From Mycobacterium barrassiae (lineage in GTDB: Bacteria; Actinomycetota; Actinomycetes; Mycobacteriales; Mycobacteriaceae), in NCBI RefSeq assembly GCF_025822765.1, contig NZ_JACKUK010000009.1:973-64972 (forward strand): 64,000 nucleotides of DNA, read 5' to 3'. The notes under the pieces are model-generated. The model made no database searches, was not told where the DNA came from, and worked only from the letters and a program-made list of their open reading frames with translations. The position numbers were made by a program, and so were the translations under genes. Of the stretch, positions 49,728 to 58,373 are shown piece by piece (the stretch's first letter is position 1; each line of letters opens with the position of its first letter).

Positions 49728-50318
49728 GTGCCGAGGGCCAAGCAACGCACGCCCGAACTTCGCGAGCATCTGCTGGGGGTCGCGATCGCGACGCTCGCCG
49801 AGGAGGGCGTGGCCGGGTTCACCACCCGGCGGGTGGCCGAGCGGGCGGGGACGTCGGTGCCCGCGGTCTACGAGCTGTTCGTCGACAAGGCCGGCCTGGT
49901 GCGAGCGATGTTCTTCGAGGGCTTCCGCCTACTCGGAGCCGAGCTGGCGCAAGTGCCGACGACCGACGATCCGCTGGCCGACCTGGAACAGCTGGTGCCG
50001 GTGTTCCGGCTCTTCTGCCGCGCGTACCCGAGACTCGCACAGGTGATGTTCTCGCGGCCGTTCATGGACTTCGAGCCGGGGCCCGAGGAGTTGGCGGCGG
50101 GCGAGTCGGTGCGCGAGGTTTTCGTCGGCCGGATACAGCGCTGCGTCGATGCGGGACTGCTGTCGGGCGACGTCACCGATATCGCGCACGTACTGCTCGC
50201 GTTGGCGCAGGGTCTGGCGGTGCAGGAGCTGGGCCGGTGGCTGGGTCCGTCGGGGCAGGTGGTCGAGCGACGGTGGAAGCTGGGGGTGCGGTCGCTGTTG
50301 GAGGGCTTCCGGGGCTAG
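49728..50318 (+). CDS. TetR-family regulator downstream of echA3
   Basis: 196 residues, GTG start. HTH region LLGVAIATLAEEGVAGFTTR, then RVAERAGTSVPAVYELFVDK (about 14-54); the rest is a typical ligand domain. Located 9 bp after echA3, so probably cotranscribed and autoregulated through the 48969-48986 palindrome. Ligand likely an acyl-CoA or related lipid, by association only. In M. tuberculosis echA3 is followed directly by recC, so this gene starts the inserted block. Confidence 0.85.
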   Translation: MPRAKQRTPELREHLLGVAIATLAEEGVAGFTTRRVAERAGTSVPAVYELFVDKAGLVRAMFFEGFRLLGAELAQVPTTDDPLADLEQLVPVFRLFCRAYPRLAQVMFSRPFMDFEPGPEELAAGESVREVFVGRIQRCVDAGLLSGDVTDIAHVLLALAQGLAVQELGRWLGPSGQVVERRWKLGVRSLLEGFRG

Positions 50319-50340
50319 CCCGCCGTCGCGCCGGCCTTTC

Positions 50341-50406
50341 CCGGTGAGCAGACGCGTACACCCCCTATTCGGGCGAAATTTGGGGGTGTACACGTCTGCT
50401 CGCCGG
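50341..50406 (+). terminator. Hairpin terminator, GAGCAGACGC family
   Basis: Inverted repeat starting CCGGTGAGCAGACGCG, with arms of about 28 nt (two or three mismatches) and a short loop, 22 bp past the TetR stop. Fourth copy of the family and the most GC-extended; here it separates two tandem plus-strand genes. Confidence 0.75.
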
Positions 50407-50455
50407 CCACAAATCAGGGGCATTTGCCCCATGCGGCGGCTCGGGCTGTCAACAA

Positions 50456-51205
50456 ATGATGACGCGCATGACTACGACACCCGAAGCGGCCGCGGCCGCA
50501 TCCAAGAATCTGCCCCTCCCCGACGGAGACGAGGAACGCGTCGTCGGCTTCGGCGTCATGGGCCTGCCCTTCGCCAACGGGCACTACCTCGCCTTCCGCG
50601 ACTTCCCAGAGACGTCGTTCTCCCCGGCCTATCTGTCGGTGTGGCACCGCACCCCCGACGGCGTCTGGACGTTCTACGCGACGACGCCCGGCCCGCAGAG
50701 CTGCTCGCGCTACTTCAGCTCGGCCACCCCGGTCGATCCGGTCGTCTGCGACATCACGTCGCGCTGGGTCACCCCGTGGTCGCTCGCGATTTCCATTGAC
50801 GGAGTGCTGGATTGGCGTGTCGACATCGCGACGACGCCGGCCACGCGACTGATGAGCGCCATCGGCTCGCGGATCCCCGCACGGGTGTCGAGAAGCCGCA
50901 AAGCCCTTGCCGCGATTAGTCCGATCGTGGGTCCGCTGTTGGGCATCGGGAAGATCAACCTGACCGGCAACCTGCCCAACGGTCAGGAGTTCCGCATCGC
51001 ACCGCGACGGGTGTGGGCTGTCGCCGACTCGACCGCCGTCGTCAAGGGTGAGGATCTCGGCCCCATCGGCCCGCATCCCGTGCAGGGCAACCTGGCCGAC
51101 TTCCAACTGCCCCAGCGGGGCATCTGCGTCGTCGCCCAGGGTCGTTTCGAGGCGTTCGACGTGGCCCGGCACCGCGACGGCGACCGTCTTGACCTATCCC
51201 GCTGA
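50456..51205 (+). CDS. Conserved-looking protein of unknown function
   Basis: 249 residues from ATG 50456; ATGs at 50459 and 50468 (MTTTPEAAAAA) are equally possible and no ribosome site decides. The body starts GFGVMGLPFANGHYLAFRDF, then YLSVWHRTPDGVWTFYATTP, VTPWSLAISIDGVLDWRVDI and ends in a beta-rich segment. I see Trp-rich beta strands resembling lipocalin-like or DUF2071-type sheets but cannot assign a family. No signal peptide or membrane helix. It is followed after 4 bp by the HD-GYP/LuxR gene and may share its transcript. Confidence 0.55.
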   Translation: MMTRMTTTPEAAAAASKNLPLPDGDEERVVGFGVMGLPFANGHYLAFRDFPETSFSPAYLSVWHRTPDGVWTFYATTPGPQSCSRYFSSATPVDPVVCDITSRWVTPWSLAISIDGVLDWRVDIATTPATRLMSAIGSRIPARVSRSRKALAAISPIVGPLLGIGKINLTGNLPNGQEFRIAPRRVWAVADSTAVVKGEDLGPIGPHPVQGNLADFQLPQRGICVVAQGRFEAFDVARHRDGDRLDLSR

Positions 51206-51209
51206 CCAA

Positions 51210-52799
51210 ATGAAGACCACACTGCACAATCGGCACATGCCTTCCCGGCAGGCGCCGCCAGACCTTCCGACACGTGCGGAGGTGCTGGCGGCGCTGTCGG
51301 TCGCGATCGACCTCGGGCTGGGACAGCCCGCCGAACACATGCTGCGGTCGGCACTGATCGCGACGCGGATCGCCGATCGCATGGGACTCACTGCCTCGCA
51401 GCGCGATTGCATCTACTACGCGACGCTGATCATGTGGATCGGCTGCCACGCCGACTCGCACGAATACGCACGGTGGTTCGGCGACGACATCGCGGTGCGC
51501 CGCGGCTCGTATCTCGTCGACTGGTCCGGCCTGCCCTATCAGCGTTTCCTGCTGACCAACATAGGCCGAGGCGAGTCGCTGCTGTCGCGACTGAAGACCG
51601 CCGCGACGCTGTACGCCAATGCGCGCGGCCATATTTCGCAACTCATCCACTCGCATTGCACGTCGGCGGCACTGCTGGCCGAACACATCGGGTTGTCCGA
51701 CGACGTGCAGACGGCGTTGCGGTTCACCTTCGAACGCTACGACGGCGGCGGACTGCCGACCGGGGCTTCCGGCGAGGCCATTCCGATCGAGATGCGGGTG
51801 GCCCAGCTCGCCGACATGGTCGAGGTCCATCAGCGCGAGTACGGAGTCGAGGGCGCGGTCGCCATGGCACGCAGCCGCCGAGGAGGGCAGTTCGATCCCG
51901 CGGTGGTCGACGCGTTCGTCGCCGACCCGTCGCACATCCTCGCGGTCCCGTCCGCCGGCGACGTCTGGGCCACCGCGCTTCAGCATGCCCCGGACCGCAC
52001 CACCCGCCTCGACGGGCCCTCACTGGACGTGCTGCTGGTGGCCCTCGGCGATTTCGTCGACCTCAAATGCCCCTTCACCCTCGGACATTCGCGGGCCGTC
52101 GCCCAACTCGCCGCCGACGCGGCGGTCACCGTCGGATTGGACGACGAGGCGGTCACCCTGATTCGCCGGGCGGCCTGTGTCCACGACATCGGCCGCATCG
52201 GGGTCTCGAACCAGATCTGGTCCAAATCAAGCAGTTTGACGATGGCCGAGTTCGAACGGATGCGGCTCCATCCGTACCTGTCGGAGCGCATCCTGTCGCG
52301 GGTGCCGGGCCTGAAGGACGTTGCGGCCGTCGCCACCAACCATCACGAATGCCTCGACGGCTCCGGCTATCCGAGGGGCCTGTCGTCACGGCAGTTGACG
52401 ATGCCTGACCGGTTGTTGGCGTGTGCGGTGAGCTATCAGAGCGCGCTCGAACCCCGGCCCTATCGGGAGGCGCTCGGGCCGGCGGGCGCGGCGCGTCGGC
52501 TGCGTGAACGCGTCCGCAACGGCGAGCTCGACTCCGTGGCGGCCGACGCCGTGTTGCACGCCTCCGGGCAGGAACCGGGGAGGCCGAAGGCGCGGCCGCA
52601 CGGGCTGACTGCACGGGAGGTCGAGGTGCTCCGGATGGTGGCGCAGGGCGCGAGCAACAAGGAGATTGCGGCCAAGCTGGTGCTCAGCGAGAAGACGGTC
52701 CGCAATCACGTCGAGCGCACCTACACCAAGATCGGCGTCTCGAACCGGATCGGGGCGAGCATGTACGCCCTCGAGCACGGCCTGGTCGCCGAGAATTGA
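51210..52799 (+). CDS. HD-GYP-type phosphohydrolase fused to a LuxR DNA-binding domain
   Basis: 529 residues from ATG 51210 (a later ATG at 51237 is possible). The N-terminal half is a degenerate HD-GYP-like domain (HCTSAALLAEHIGL ... RYDGGGLP). The second half has the full set: CVHDIGRIGV, NHHECLDGSGYPRGL and MPDRLLACAVSYQSAL. The C-terminus is a LuxR HTH (LTAREVEVLRMVAQGASNKE, then IAAKLVLSEKTVRNHVERTY, about 455-515). HD-GYP domains hydrolyse cyclic di-GMP or related dinucleotides. The direct fusion to a DNA-binding domain suggests a one-component regulator. Related two-part regulators exist in mycobacteria; the signal is unknown. Confidence 0.82.
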   Translation: MKTTLHNRHMPSRQAPPDLPTRAEVLAALSVAIDLGLGQPAEHMLRSALIATRIADRMGLTASQRDCIYYATLIMWIGCHADSHEYARWFGDDIAVRRGSYLVDWSGLPYQRFLLTNIGRGESLLSRLKTAATLYANARGHISQLIHSHCTSAALLAEHIGLSDDVQTALRFTFERYDGGGLPTGASGEAIPIEMRVAQLADMVEVHQREYGVEGAVAMARSRRGGQFDPAVVDAFVADPSHILAVPSAGDVWATALQHAPDRTTRLDGPSLDVLLVALGDFVDLKCPFTLGHSRAVAQLAADAAVTVGLDDEAVTLIRRAACVHDIGRIGVSNQIWSKSSSLTMAEFERMRLHPYLSERILSRVPGLKDVAAVATNHHECLDGSGYPRGLSSRQLTMPDRLLACAVSYQSALEPRPYREALGPAGAARRLRERVRNGELDSVAADAVLHASGQEPGRPKARPHGLTAREVEVLRMVAQGASNKEIAAKLVLSEKTVRNHVERTYTKIGVSNRIGASMYALEHGLVAEN

Positions 52800-52846
52800 G
52801 GCATTCGCCTCACGCGTCGGGACCCGTTCCAGCGAAGAGTCGAACC

Positions 52847-53599
52847 ATGAACAGATATCTCGCCGTCGTCTACGGCACCTTCAGCTACACCCTGTTTCTC
52901 GTTGTCTTTCTGTACCTGATCAGCTTTGTCGGCGGACTCTTCGTGCCACGCCATATCGACAATGCCGGCACCGCACCCGTGGGGTGGGCGGTCCTCATCG
53001 ACGTCGCACTGGTGACGCTGTTCGGGATCCAGCACAGCGTCATGGCGCGCCCCGCGTTCAAGAAGTGGTGGACCCGCGTCGTGCCGGAGCCCATCGAACG
53101 AAGCACGTACGTGCTGATCGCGAGTCTGGTTCTCGTCGTGATGTTTTGGCAATGGCGCGAGTTGCCCACAGTGGTCTGGGACGTGACGTGGCAGCCCGCA
53201 CGGCTTGTGGTGTGGACGGTGTTCTGGCTGGGCTGGGCGATCGTGCTCGCGTCGACGTTCATGATCAACCACTTCGAGTTGTTCGGGCTGAAGCAGGTAT
53301 TCGCCGCGTGGCGCGCGCGGCCCGCCCTCGAGACCGGCTTCCGGACGACGCTGTTCTACCGCGTGGTGCGCCACCCCTTGATGCTGGGATTCCTCATCGC
53401 GTTCTGGGCAGCCCCGACGATGACCGCGGGTCATCTGCTGTTCGCGGCGACGATGACGGCATACATCCTGCTCGCGCTGCAGGTCGAGGAGCACGACCTG
53501 ATGGCGGCGTTGGGCACGCACTACGCCGAATACCGGCGGCGAGTCCCCATGCTGATCCCGGGTCTACACAAGCGAGACACTGACATCATGGTGGGGTGA
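52847..53599 (+). CDS. mddA: Methanethiol S-methyltransferase-like membrane protein (MddA)
   Basis: 250 residues from ATG 52847. About five or six hydrophobic helices. Family segments: IDVALVTLFGIQHSVMARPA, VPEPIERSTYVLIASLVLVV, STFMINHFELFGLKQV and, for the SAM site, FYRVVRHPLMLGFLIAFWAA and a late EEHDLMAALGTHYAEYRRRV, as in isoprenylcysteine methyltransferases and MddA, which makes dimethyl sulfide from methanethiol. The match to mycobacterial MddA is from remembered sequence and looks close. It overlaps the corA start (GTGA), so the two are translationally coupled. Confidence 0.82.
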   Translation: MNRYLAVVYGTFSYTLFLVVFLYLISFVGGLFVPRHIDNAGTAPVGWAVLIDVALVTLFGIQHSVMARPAFKKWWTRVVPEPIERSTYVLIASLVLVVMFWQWRELPTVVWDVTWQPARLVVWTVFWLGWAIVLASTFMINHFELFGLKQVFAAWRARPALETGFRTTLFYRVVRHPLMLGFLIAFWAAPTMTAGHLLFAATMTAYILLALQVEEHDLMAALGTHYAEYRRRVPMLIPGLHKRDTDIMVG

Positions 53600-54585
53600 C
53601 CCAGGTTCGAGGCCGGGTGTGGCGCCACGGCAAGCCGCAGGACGACTTCGAGTTCTCGTCGATCTCGGACTATCTCGCTGAGGAGGACGCGCTGGTCTGG
53701 TGCGATATCTACGATCCTGACCACGCGATCCTCAAGGACCTGGCGGCCGAACTCGAACTCGACACCTGGGCCGTCGAGGACGCGATCGCCGACGCCGAGC
53801 GCACCAAGGCCGTCGTCTACCGCACCCACACCTTCTTCACCGTGTACAGCGTCGCGGTGAAGGAGCCGCTGCCCGAGGACGACGCCGAGTCGATTCTCGA
53901 CATCCACCGGATCTCGGGATTCGTGCTGCCGCGCGGATTGATCACGGTGCGCTTGTCGCCGCACTTCGACATCGACGCCGTGTCGGAGCGGTTCGACGAG
54001 CTCGGCGGCCAGGAGTTCGGAGTGGGCGCCCTGGTGCACGGCCTGCTCGACGTCGTCGTCGACAGTCACTTCGATGCGGTGCAGGCGTTGGACGACGGGA
54101 TCGAGGCCATCGAGGACGACCTGTTCGCCAACAACACGCGAAAGGGTATACAGCGCAAGACATTCAGTCTCCGCAAGGACCTGGTCGAGCTGCGCAAGGT
54201 GGTGCTGCCGATGCGCGAGGTCGTCAACTCGATTCAGCACCGCAGGCTGGACGCCAAGACGTCACCCGAACTCGATCCGTTGTACGCCGACCTCTACGAC
54301 CACGTGCTGCGGGCCTCGGAGTGGACAGAATCGTTGCGGGACATGATCACAACGGTGTTCGAGACCAACCTGTCGCTCCAGGACGCGCATCTGAACACGG
54401 TGATGAAGAAGCTGACCGGGTGGGCGGCGATCATCGCGGTGCCGACGGCGATCACCGGCTTCTACGGCCAAAACGTGTTGTATCCCGGCATCGATACCGT
54501 CGGCGGGTTCGTGACAAGTACGGCGATCATCGTGTTGATCGTGATCGTCCTGTACTGGATGTTCAAGCGACGGGATTGGCTCTAA
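53596..54585 (+). CDS. corA: CorA-family divalent cation transporter
   Basis: 329 residues, GTG start overlapping the previous stop. Large cytosolic N-terminal domain (WCDIYDPDHAILKDLAAELE ... DDGIEAIEDDLF) and two C-terminal transmembrane helices. The signature between them reads TGFYGQNVLYPG, not the standard YGMN: a Gly-Gln-Asn variant that I recall in other actinobacterial CorA-like proteins and that may alter ion choice. The C-terminal end is YWMFKRRDWL. It converges with the FAD reductase, overlapping it by 23 bp. Confidence 0.9.
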   Translation: MTQVRGRVWRHGKPQDDFEFSSISDYLAEEDALVWCDIYDPDHAILKDLAAELELDTWAVEDAIADAERTKAVVYRTHTFFTVYSVAVKEPLPEDDAESILDIHRISGFVLPRGLITVRLSPHFDIDAVSERFDELGGQEFGVGALVHGLLDVVVDSHFDAVQALDDGIEAIEDDLFANNTRKGIQRKTFSLRKDLVELRKVVLPMREVVNSIQHRRLDAKTSPELDPLYADLYDHVLRASEWTESLRDMITTVFETNLSLQDAHLNTVMKKLTGWAAIIAVPTAITGFYGQNVLYPGIDTVGGFVTSTAIIVLIVIVLYWMFKRRDWL

Positions 54586-55702
54586 GCAGTTCGTCTACAC
54601 GCAGCAGGTTTTCGTCAGCGTTGAGGGTCAGCACGCCGACCACGTCACCGTCGGCCTCGTACCAGACCGTGAACCCGCCGTGGTGGTCGACCAGCCGGCA
54701 GGTTTCGTAGCCGCCCCAGCCACGGTACTTGAGCACCGAATCGCTGATGGTGCAGGAGAATCCGGGAATCTGATCCCACGCGGCGGAGGAACCCGCGGCC
54801 GTGAGTCCGGCGATCAGGCCCTGCTGCGCGGCGTCGCGCCAATGCTCGGACCGGATGCGTCGCCCCGCGCGGACGTTGTATGCGAGCGCGACATCCCCTG
54901 CGGCGTAGGCGTTGCGCGCCGACGCCCGCATGTGCTCGTCGACCACGATGCGCCCGTCGCTGGTCTCCAATCCCGCCGACTCCGCCAGCCTGATGTCTGG
55001 GCGCACCCCGGTCGCCGAGACGACGAGGTCGGCCCTGACCTCCGTACCGTCATCGAACATCACACGGGTGTCGCCGATCTCGGCCACGGTGGTCTCACCG
55101 ACGAAGCCGACGCCGATGTCGGACAGGATCTTCACCACCCGCTCACCGGCCTCGAGTCCGAAACGCCGGTGCAGGGGAACGGCTTCCGCGGCCACGAGCG
55201 CGGTCTCCACACCGCGAGCCGCGAGACACGCGGCCGCCTCGCACCCGATCAGGCCGCCTCCGATGACCACCGCCGAATCCGCGTACCGGGCAGCCATTTT
55301 CAGCGCAACGGCGTCGGCGAACGACCGCAGGCTCAGCGCGGTCTCGGCACCGGGGATATCCGGCTTCACCGGGGCCGCACCCGAGGCGACGACGAGATGC
55401 CAGTAGGGGTAACGCTGCCCACCCGCGGTGATGACTTCCTGAGCGTCGGTGTCGATGCGGTCTACGGTGATGCCGCGGATGAGTTCGACGTTGTGGTGGG
55501 CGAACCAGCCGGCGCTGTGCAGGTCGCGCTTGTCTTCGCGATCGCACAGGAAGCCCTTGCTCAGCGGTGGCTTGGCGTAGGGCAGCGCGGGATCGCCGGT
55601 GAGGATGCGCACGGGGATGCCGGGGTGCTTGCTGCGGAACGTCTCCGCCGCGCTCAGCCCCGCAGGCCCACTCCCGATGGCGATGAAACCTGGTGTCGCC
55701 AC
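54563..55702 (-). CDS. FAD-dependent ferredoxin/rubredoxin reductase-like oxidoreductase
   Basis: 379 residues from GTG 55702 (ATPGFIAIGSGPAGLSAAET), chosen because the dinucleotide motif begins at once; the frame is open to 55819 and the true start could be a little upstream. FAD-binding GSGPAGLSAAETFR, VASGAAPVKP, NAD-binding VVIGGGLIGCEAAACLAARG and the C-terminal FAD motif NAYAAGDVALAYN are all present, the pattern of NAD(P)H-dependent ferredoxin or rubredoxin reductases. The C-terminal domain ends with LTLNADENLLRVDELL. No ferredoxin gene is adjacent. Converges with corA. Confidence 0.85.
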   Translation of the reverse strand: MATPGFIAIGSGPAGLSAAETFRSKHPGIPVRILTGDPALPYAKPPLSKGFLCDREDKRDLHSAGWFAHHNVELIRGITVDRIDTDAQEVITAGGQRYPYWHLVVASGAAPVKPDIPGAETALSLRSFADAVALKMAARYADSAVVIGGGLIGCEAAACLAARGVETALVAAEAVPLHRRFGLEAGERVVKILSDIGVGFVGETTVAEIGDTRVMFDDGTEVRADLVVSATGVRPDIRLAESAGLETSDGRIVVDEHMRASARNAYAAGDVALAYNVRAGRRIRSEHWRDAAQQGLIAGLTAAGSSAAWDQIPGFSCTISDSVLKYRGWGGYETCRLVDHHGGFTVWYEADGDVVGVLTLNADENLLRVDELLRANPVA

Positions 55703-55826
55703 ATTTCCTGGGTACCACTGCGCGGAGCGCGACACGTCGCTTGTCAGGCTTTCGTCACCTTTGCCCGACCGTCGCTTTCCCAGCATGGTCCCGGGATTGC
55801 CGCTATCGCGGCGTGGCAAACGACCG

Positions 55827-57041
55827 CTAGCCGCCGCAGGTCGGGTTTGCGCTCTTCGACGCCGCTACCCGCGTCACCGATTCGTTGACGCGGTCCATGC
55901 TCAGCTGGCCCGAGTTGACCGCCTGCTCAAGCGAATCCAAGACCGCGGGCACGTCGTCCGTGGTGATCCAGAGTGCGACGTCGGCGCCGGCCTGCAGGGC
56001 GGCCAGCACCGCTTCGGGGACGCCGTAGTAATCGGTGATCGCGGCCATGCCGGACAGGTCGTCGGTGTACACCAGCCCGGTGAAGGGTGGGCCGCCATAG
56101 CCCCCGGATCGCAACAGGTCGTAGGCGGGCTTGGACAGGCTGGCGGGGTCGGTGCCGGTCAGGCCCGGCACCTGGAGGTGTCCGAGCATGACGGCGACGG
56201 GGTGCTGTGTGGTGAGCGTCTGGTACGGGATGAGGTCGTCGGCCAACAGTTGTTCGAGAGGCGGGGTGCCCACGCCGCCGGTGTGCGAATCGCCCGAGCC
56301 GTGGCCGTGGCCGGGGAAGTGTTTGAGCACGGGCAGCACTCCGGCGTCGCGCAGCCCTCGCGCGTACTCGCCGGCGTAGGTCGTCACGGTCTGCGGGTCC
56401 GCACCAAAGGACCGATCGCCGATCACGGTGTCGTCAGGGGCGTCGGTGACGTCGACAACGGGCGCGAAATCGACTGTGATACCAAGCTCTTTCATCGCCA
56501 GGCCACGTTGCAGGGCGATGTTGTACACCTCCTCGGGCGAGCTGGTGGCGGCAAGCTCGCGCGGCGTCGGCTGCGACCCGATGATGCTCGACAGACGCTG
56601 CACCCGACCGCCTTCCTCGTCGGTGCTGACCGCCAGCGGCAGCGGACCGGAGGACGCGACGATTTCGCGCAGCGACCCGTCCTGCAGCATCGACAGGTCG
56701 GTCCAGCTGCCGATCATGATGCCGCCGACGTGATGGTCGGCCACCACGGCGCGGGCATCGTCGGCGCCGGTCACTCCGACCATCAGAAGCTGGGCCAGCT
56801 TGTCGCGGGTGGACATGGTGTTGACGACGGCCTCGGCGTCGCTGCACGACGGCGGAACGGGCGCAGGCGACGGCGGCGCGGGCGACGCCTCGTTCGAGGG
56901 CGGCGTCGCCGGCCCGGACAGCCGCGGCTTCACGACCCACACCACGGCGACAGCCAACAGCGCCACGGCGAGCACCACAAACGCGATGGGCATCCAGCGA
57001 GACGCTCGCATCCTGCTCAGGACATTCGAGGAACGTGGCAT
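55827..57041 (-). CDS. GH3 beta-N-acetylglucosaminidase (NagZ/LpqI-like), membrane-anchored
   Basis: 404 residues from ATG 57041 (open frame to 57092). An N-terminal transmembrane anchor (MPIAFVVLAVALLAVAVVWV, about 17-38) without a lipobox, then a Pro/Ser linker and a GH3 domain. Key parts: VSTDEEGGRVQRL, the NagZ-type KHFPGHGHGSGDSHTG with the catalytic His/Asp dyad, and the nucleophile Asp in VYTDDLSGMAAI. It cleaves GlcNAc from muropeptides in cell-wall recycling. M. tuberculosis LpqI is a lipoprotein; here a transmembrane anchor appears to replace the lipid anchor. Divergent from the DUF3060 gene. Confidence 0.88.
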   Translation of the reverse strand: MPRSSNVLSRMRASRWMPIAFVVLAVALLAVAVVWVVKPRLSGPATPPSNEASPAPPSPAPVPPSCSDAEAVVNTMSTRDKLAQLLMVGVTGADDARAVVADHHVGGIMIGSWTDLSMLQDGSLREIVASSGPLPLAVSTDEEGGRVQRLSSIIGSQPTPRELAATSSPEEVYNIALQRGLAMKELGITVDFAPVVDVTDAPDDTVIGDRSFGADPQTVTTYAGEYARGLRDAGVLPVLKHFPGHGHGSGDSHTGGVGTPPLEQLLADDLIPYQTLTTQHPVAVMLGHLQVPGLTGTDPASLSKPAYDLLRSGGYGGPPFTGLVYTDDLSGMAAITDYYGVPEAVLAALQAGADVALWITTDDVPAVLDSLEQAVNSGQLSMDRVNESVTRVAASKSANPTCGG

Positions 57042-57109
57042 GGGCACGAAGTTACCCGGCGCGTCAGCTTCGATGCCCACGCGTGATCGCAATATGCGAA
57101 TATCTGCCC

Positions 57110-57862
57110 ATGACCTCCCCGGAAGACCCCGAGGACCGGATCAGGCAGCTCGAGCAGTCGGCCGCCTCCTACGGGGCTGTGGAGCTGGGCGCCGAGCATG
57201 CCCGTGAAGGCGTCAACCCGTCGTCTCAGCTCCCGCCGCCGGCCTACAACACGCCGGTGCCGCCGCCACCGCCCGCGTACGGGCCACCCCCACCGCCCTA
57301 CGGAGGCCCGCCCTCATACGGCGACCTGTACCAGCCGCCGTTCGGCACGCAGTACACCCCGATTCCGAAAAGGGGTGCGCCCGTCGGGTTGATCATCGGC
57401 CTGCTGGCGGTCGTCTTCATCGCGATCTTCGGTGGGATCGCGGCGTTCGTGTGGAACATGTCGTCGACGATCGAGGGCGTGGCAGGCGGCGGCGGTTCGG
57501 TCGACCGGCCGAACACACCGGCCTATCGCCCGCCGACGATCACGCTGCCCAGCATTCCGGCGATTCCGAGCTTCCCCACGGCGGAGAAGACCCCGACGCG
57601 GGGCGGACAGTTCAGCGTTGCGGGCGTCGGCGAGGTCAAGACGATTCCGTGCAACGACGCCGAGATCAGCGTCAGCGGCGTCGACAACACCATCACGCTG
57701 ACCGGACACTGCCTGAGCGTCACCGTGTCCGGCGTCAACAACAACGTCACCATCGACAGCGTCGACACCATCGGGGCATCCGGATTCGACAACAACGTCA
57801 CCTATCACTCCGGCGATCCCAAGATCGACGCCAGCGGATCGAACACGGTCTCGCGCGGCTGA
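57110..57862 (+). CDS. DUF3060-containing membrane-anchored protein
   Basis: 250 residues from ATG 57110 (MTSPEDPEDR). A cytosolic Pro/Tyr-rich segment (PPPPPAYGPPPPPYGGPP) precedes a transmembrane helix (APVGLIIGLLAVVFIAIFGG, about 87-112). The extracytoplasmic part has DUF3060 repeats with the V-S-G-x-x-N pattern (ISVSGVDNTITLTGHC, VTVSGVNNNVTID, GASGFDNNVTYHSG), predicted to fold as a short beta-helix. Two Cys (in IPCNDAE and TGHC) may pair. Function unknown; a cell-wall-facing role fits the neighbouring NagZ-like gene, with which it diverges over 68 bp. Confidence 0.78.
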   Translation: MTSPEDPEDRIRQLEQSAASYGAVELGAEHAREGVNPSSQLPPPAYNTPVPPPPPAYGPPPPPYGGPPSYGDLYQPPFGTQYTPIPKRGAPVGLIIGLLAVVFIAIFGGIAAFVWNMSSTIEGVAGGGGSVDRPNTPAYRPPTITLPSIPAIPSFPTAEKTPTRGGQFSVAGVGEVKTIPCNDAEISVSGVDNTITLTGHCLSVTVSGVNNNVTIDSVDTIGASGFDNNVTYHSGDPKIDASGSNTVSRG

Positions 57863-57923
57863 CTTATCCACAGGCTCGACGCTTCCGGCGGCTGCCCTGG
57901 TGGCGCCGCCGTAGGATGCAGTG

Positions 57924-58190
57924 ATGGCCACGTTGGAGGATCTCGAGGCGCGCGTTGCGGCCCTTGAGGCCTCGCAGGCCGACTACCGAGCAGTGCTGTC
58001 GGCGGTCAATGCGCTGGGAGCCAATCAGCGGGAGCATTCCCTGCGTTTTGCGTCGGTCGAGACGCGTCTGGGCGCGGTCGAGTCCGGGCTTGCCGACCTC
58101 CGACAGGAGATGCGCGCCGGCTTTCGTTCGGTTGACGAACACCTCGCCGAACTCAAGGATCTGGTGATCCGCCGCATCAACGGCACCTAG
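57924..58190 (+). CDS. Small coiled-coil protein
   Basis: 88 residues from ATG 57924 (GTG 57921 is also in frame). Almost the whole length is heptad-patterned helix (LEDLEARVAALEASQADYRA ... VETRLGAVESGLADLRQEMR), like the small mycobacterial coiled-coil proteins and the DUF1640-like stalks. No membrane segment, no catalytic motif. A weak GGA ribosome site. Function unknown. Confidence 0.65.
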   Translation: MATLEDLEARVAALEASQADYRAVLSAVNALGANQREHSLRFASVETRLGAVESGLADLRQEMRAGFRSVDEHLAELKDLVIRRINGT

Positions 58191-58241
58191 ACATCTCGCG
58201 GACATCTCACGGGGAACTGCCCAGCCAAGCACTACTCGATC

Positions 58242-58322
58242 TGCCAGCCTCCGCGCGACTTTGTCGCTCGAGCTGTGGCCCCCCGTAGTAGTTGAGCGAC
58301 TTTGTCGCTACGAGGCTGGCAC
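58242..58322. repeat. 81-bp inverted-repeat element, copy 2 (reverse orientation)
   Basis: Reverse-complement relative of 27973-28054. Read on the minus strand, the first approximately 40 bases are the same except that the mini-hairpin loop is AAA where copy 1 has TTT; the far arm has diverged (CGCGCGAC in place of GTAGCGAC). It occupies the 183-bp gap between the coiled-coil and HD-protein genes and ends 51 bp before the latter. Confidence 0.75.
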
Positions 58323-58373
58323 AAAGCCATGTCACCCCGCGCGGCTATGGTCGGGTCATAGGAGAGGAACGAC

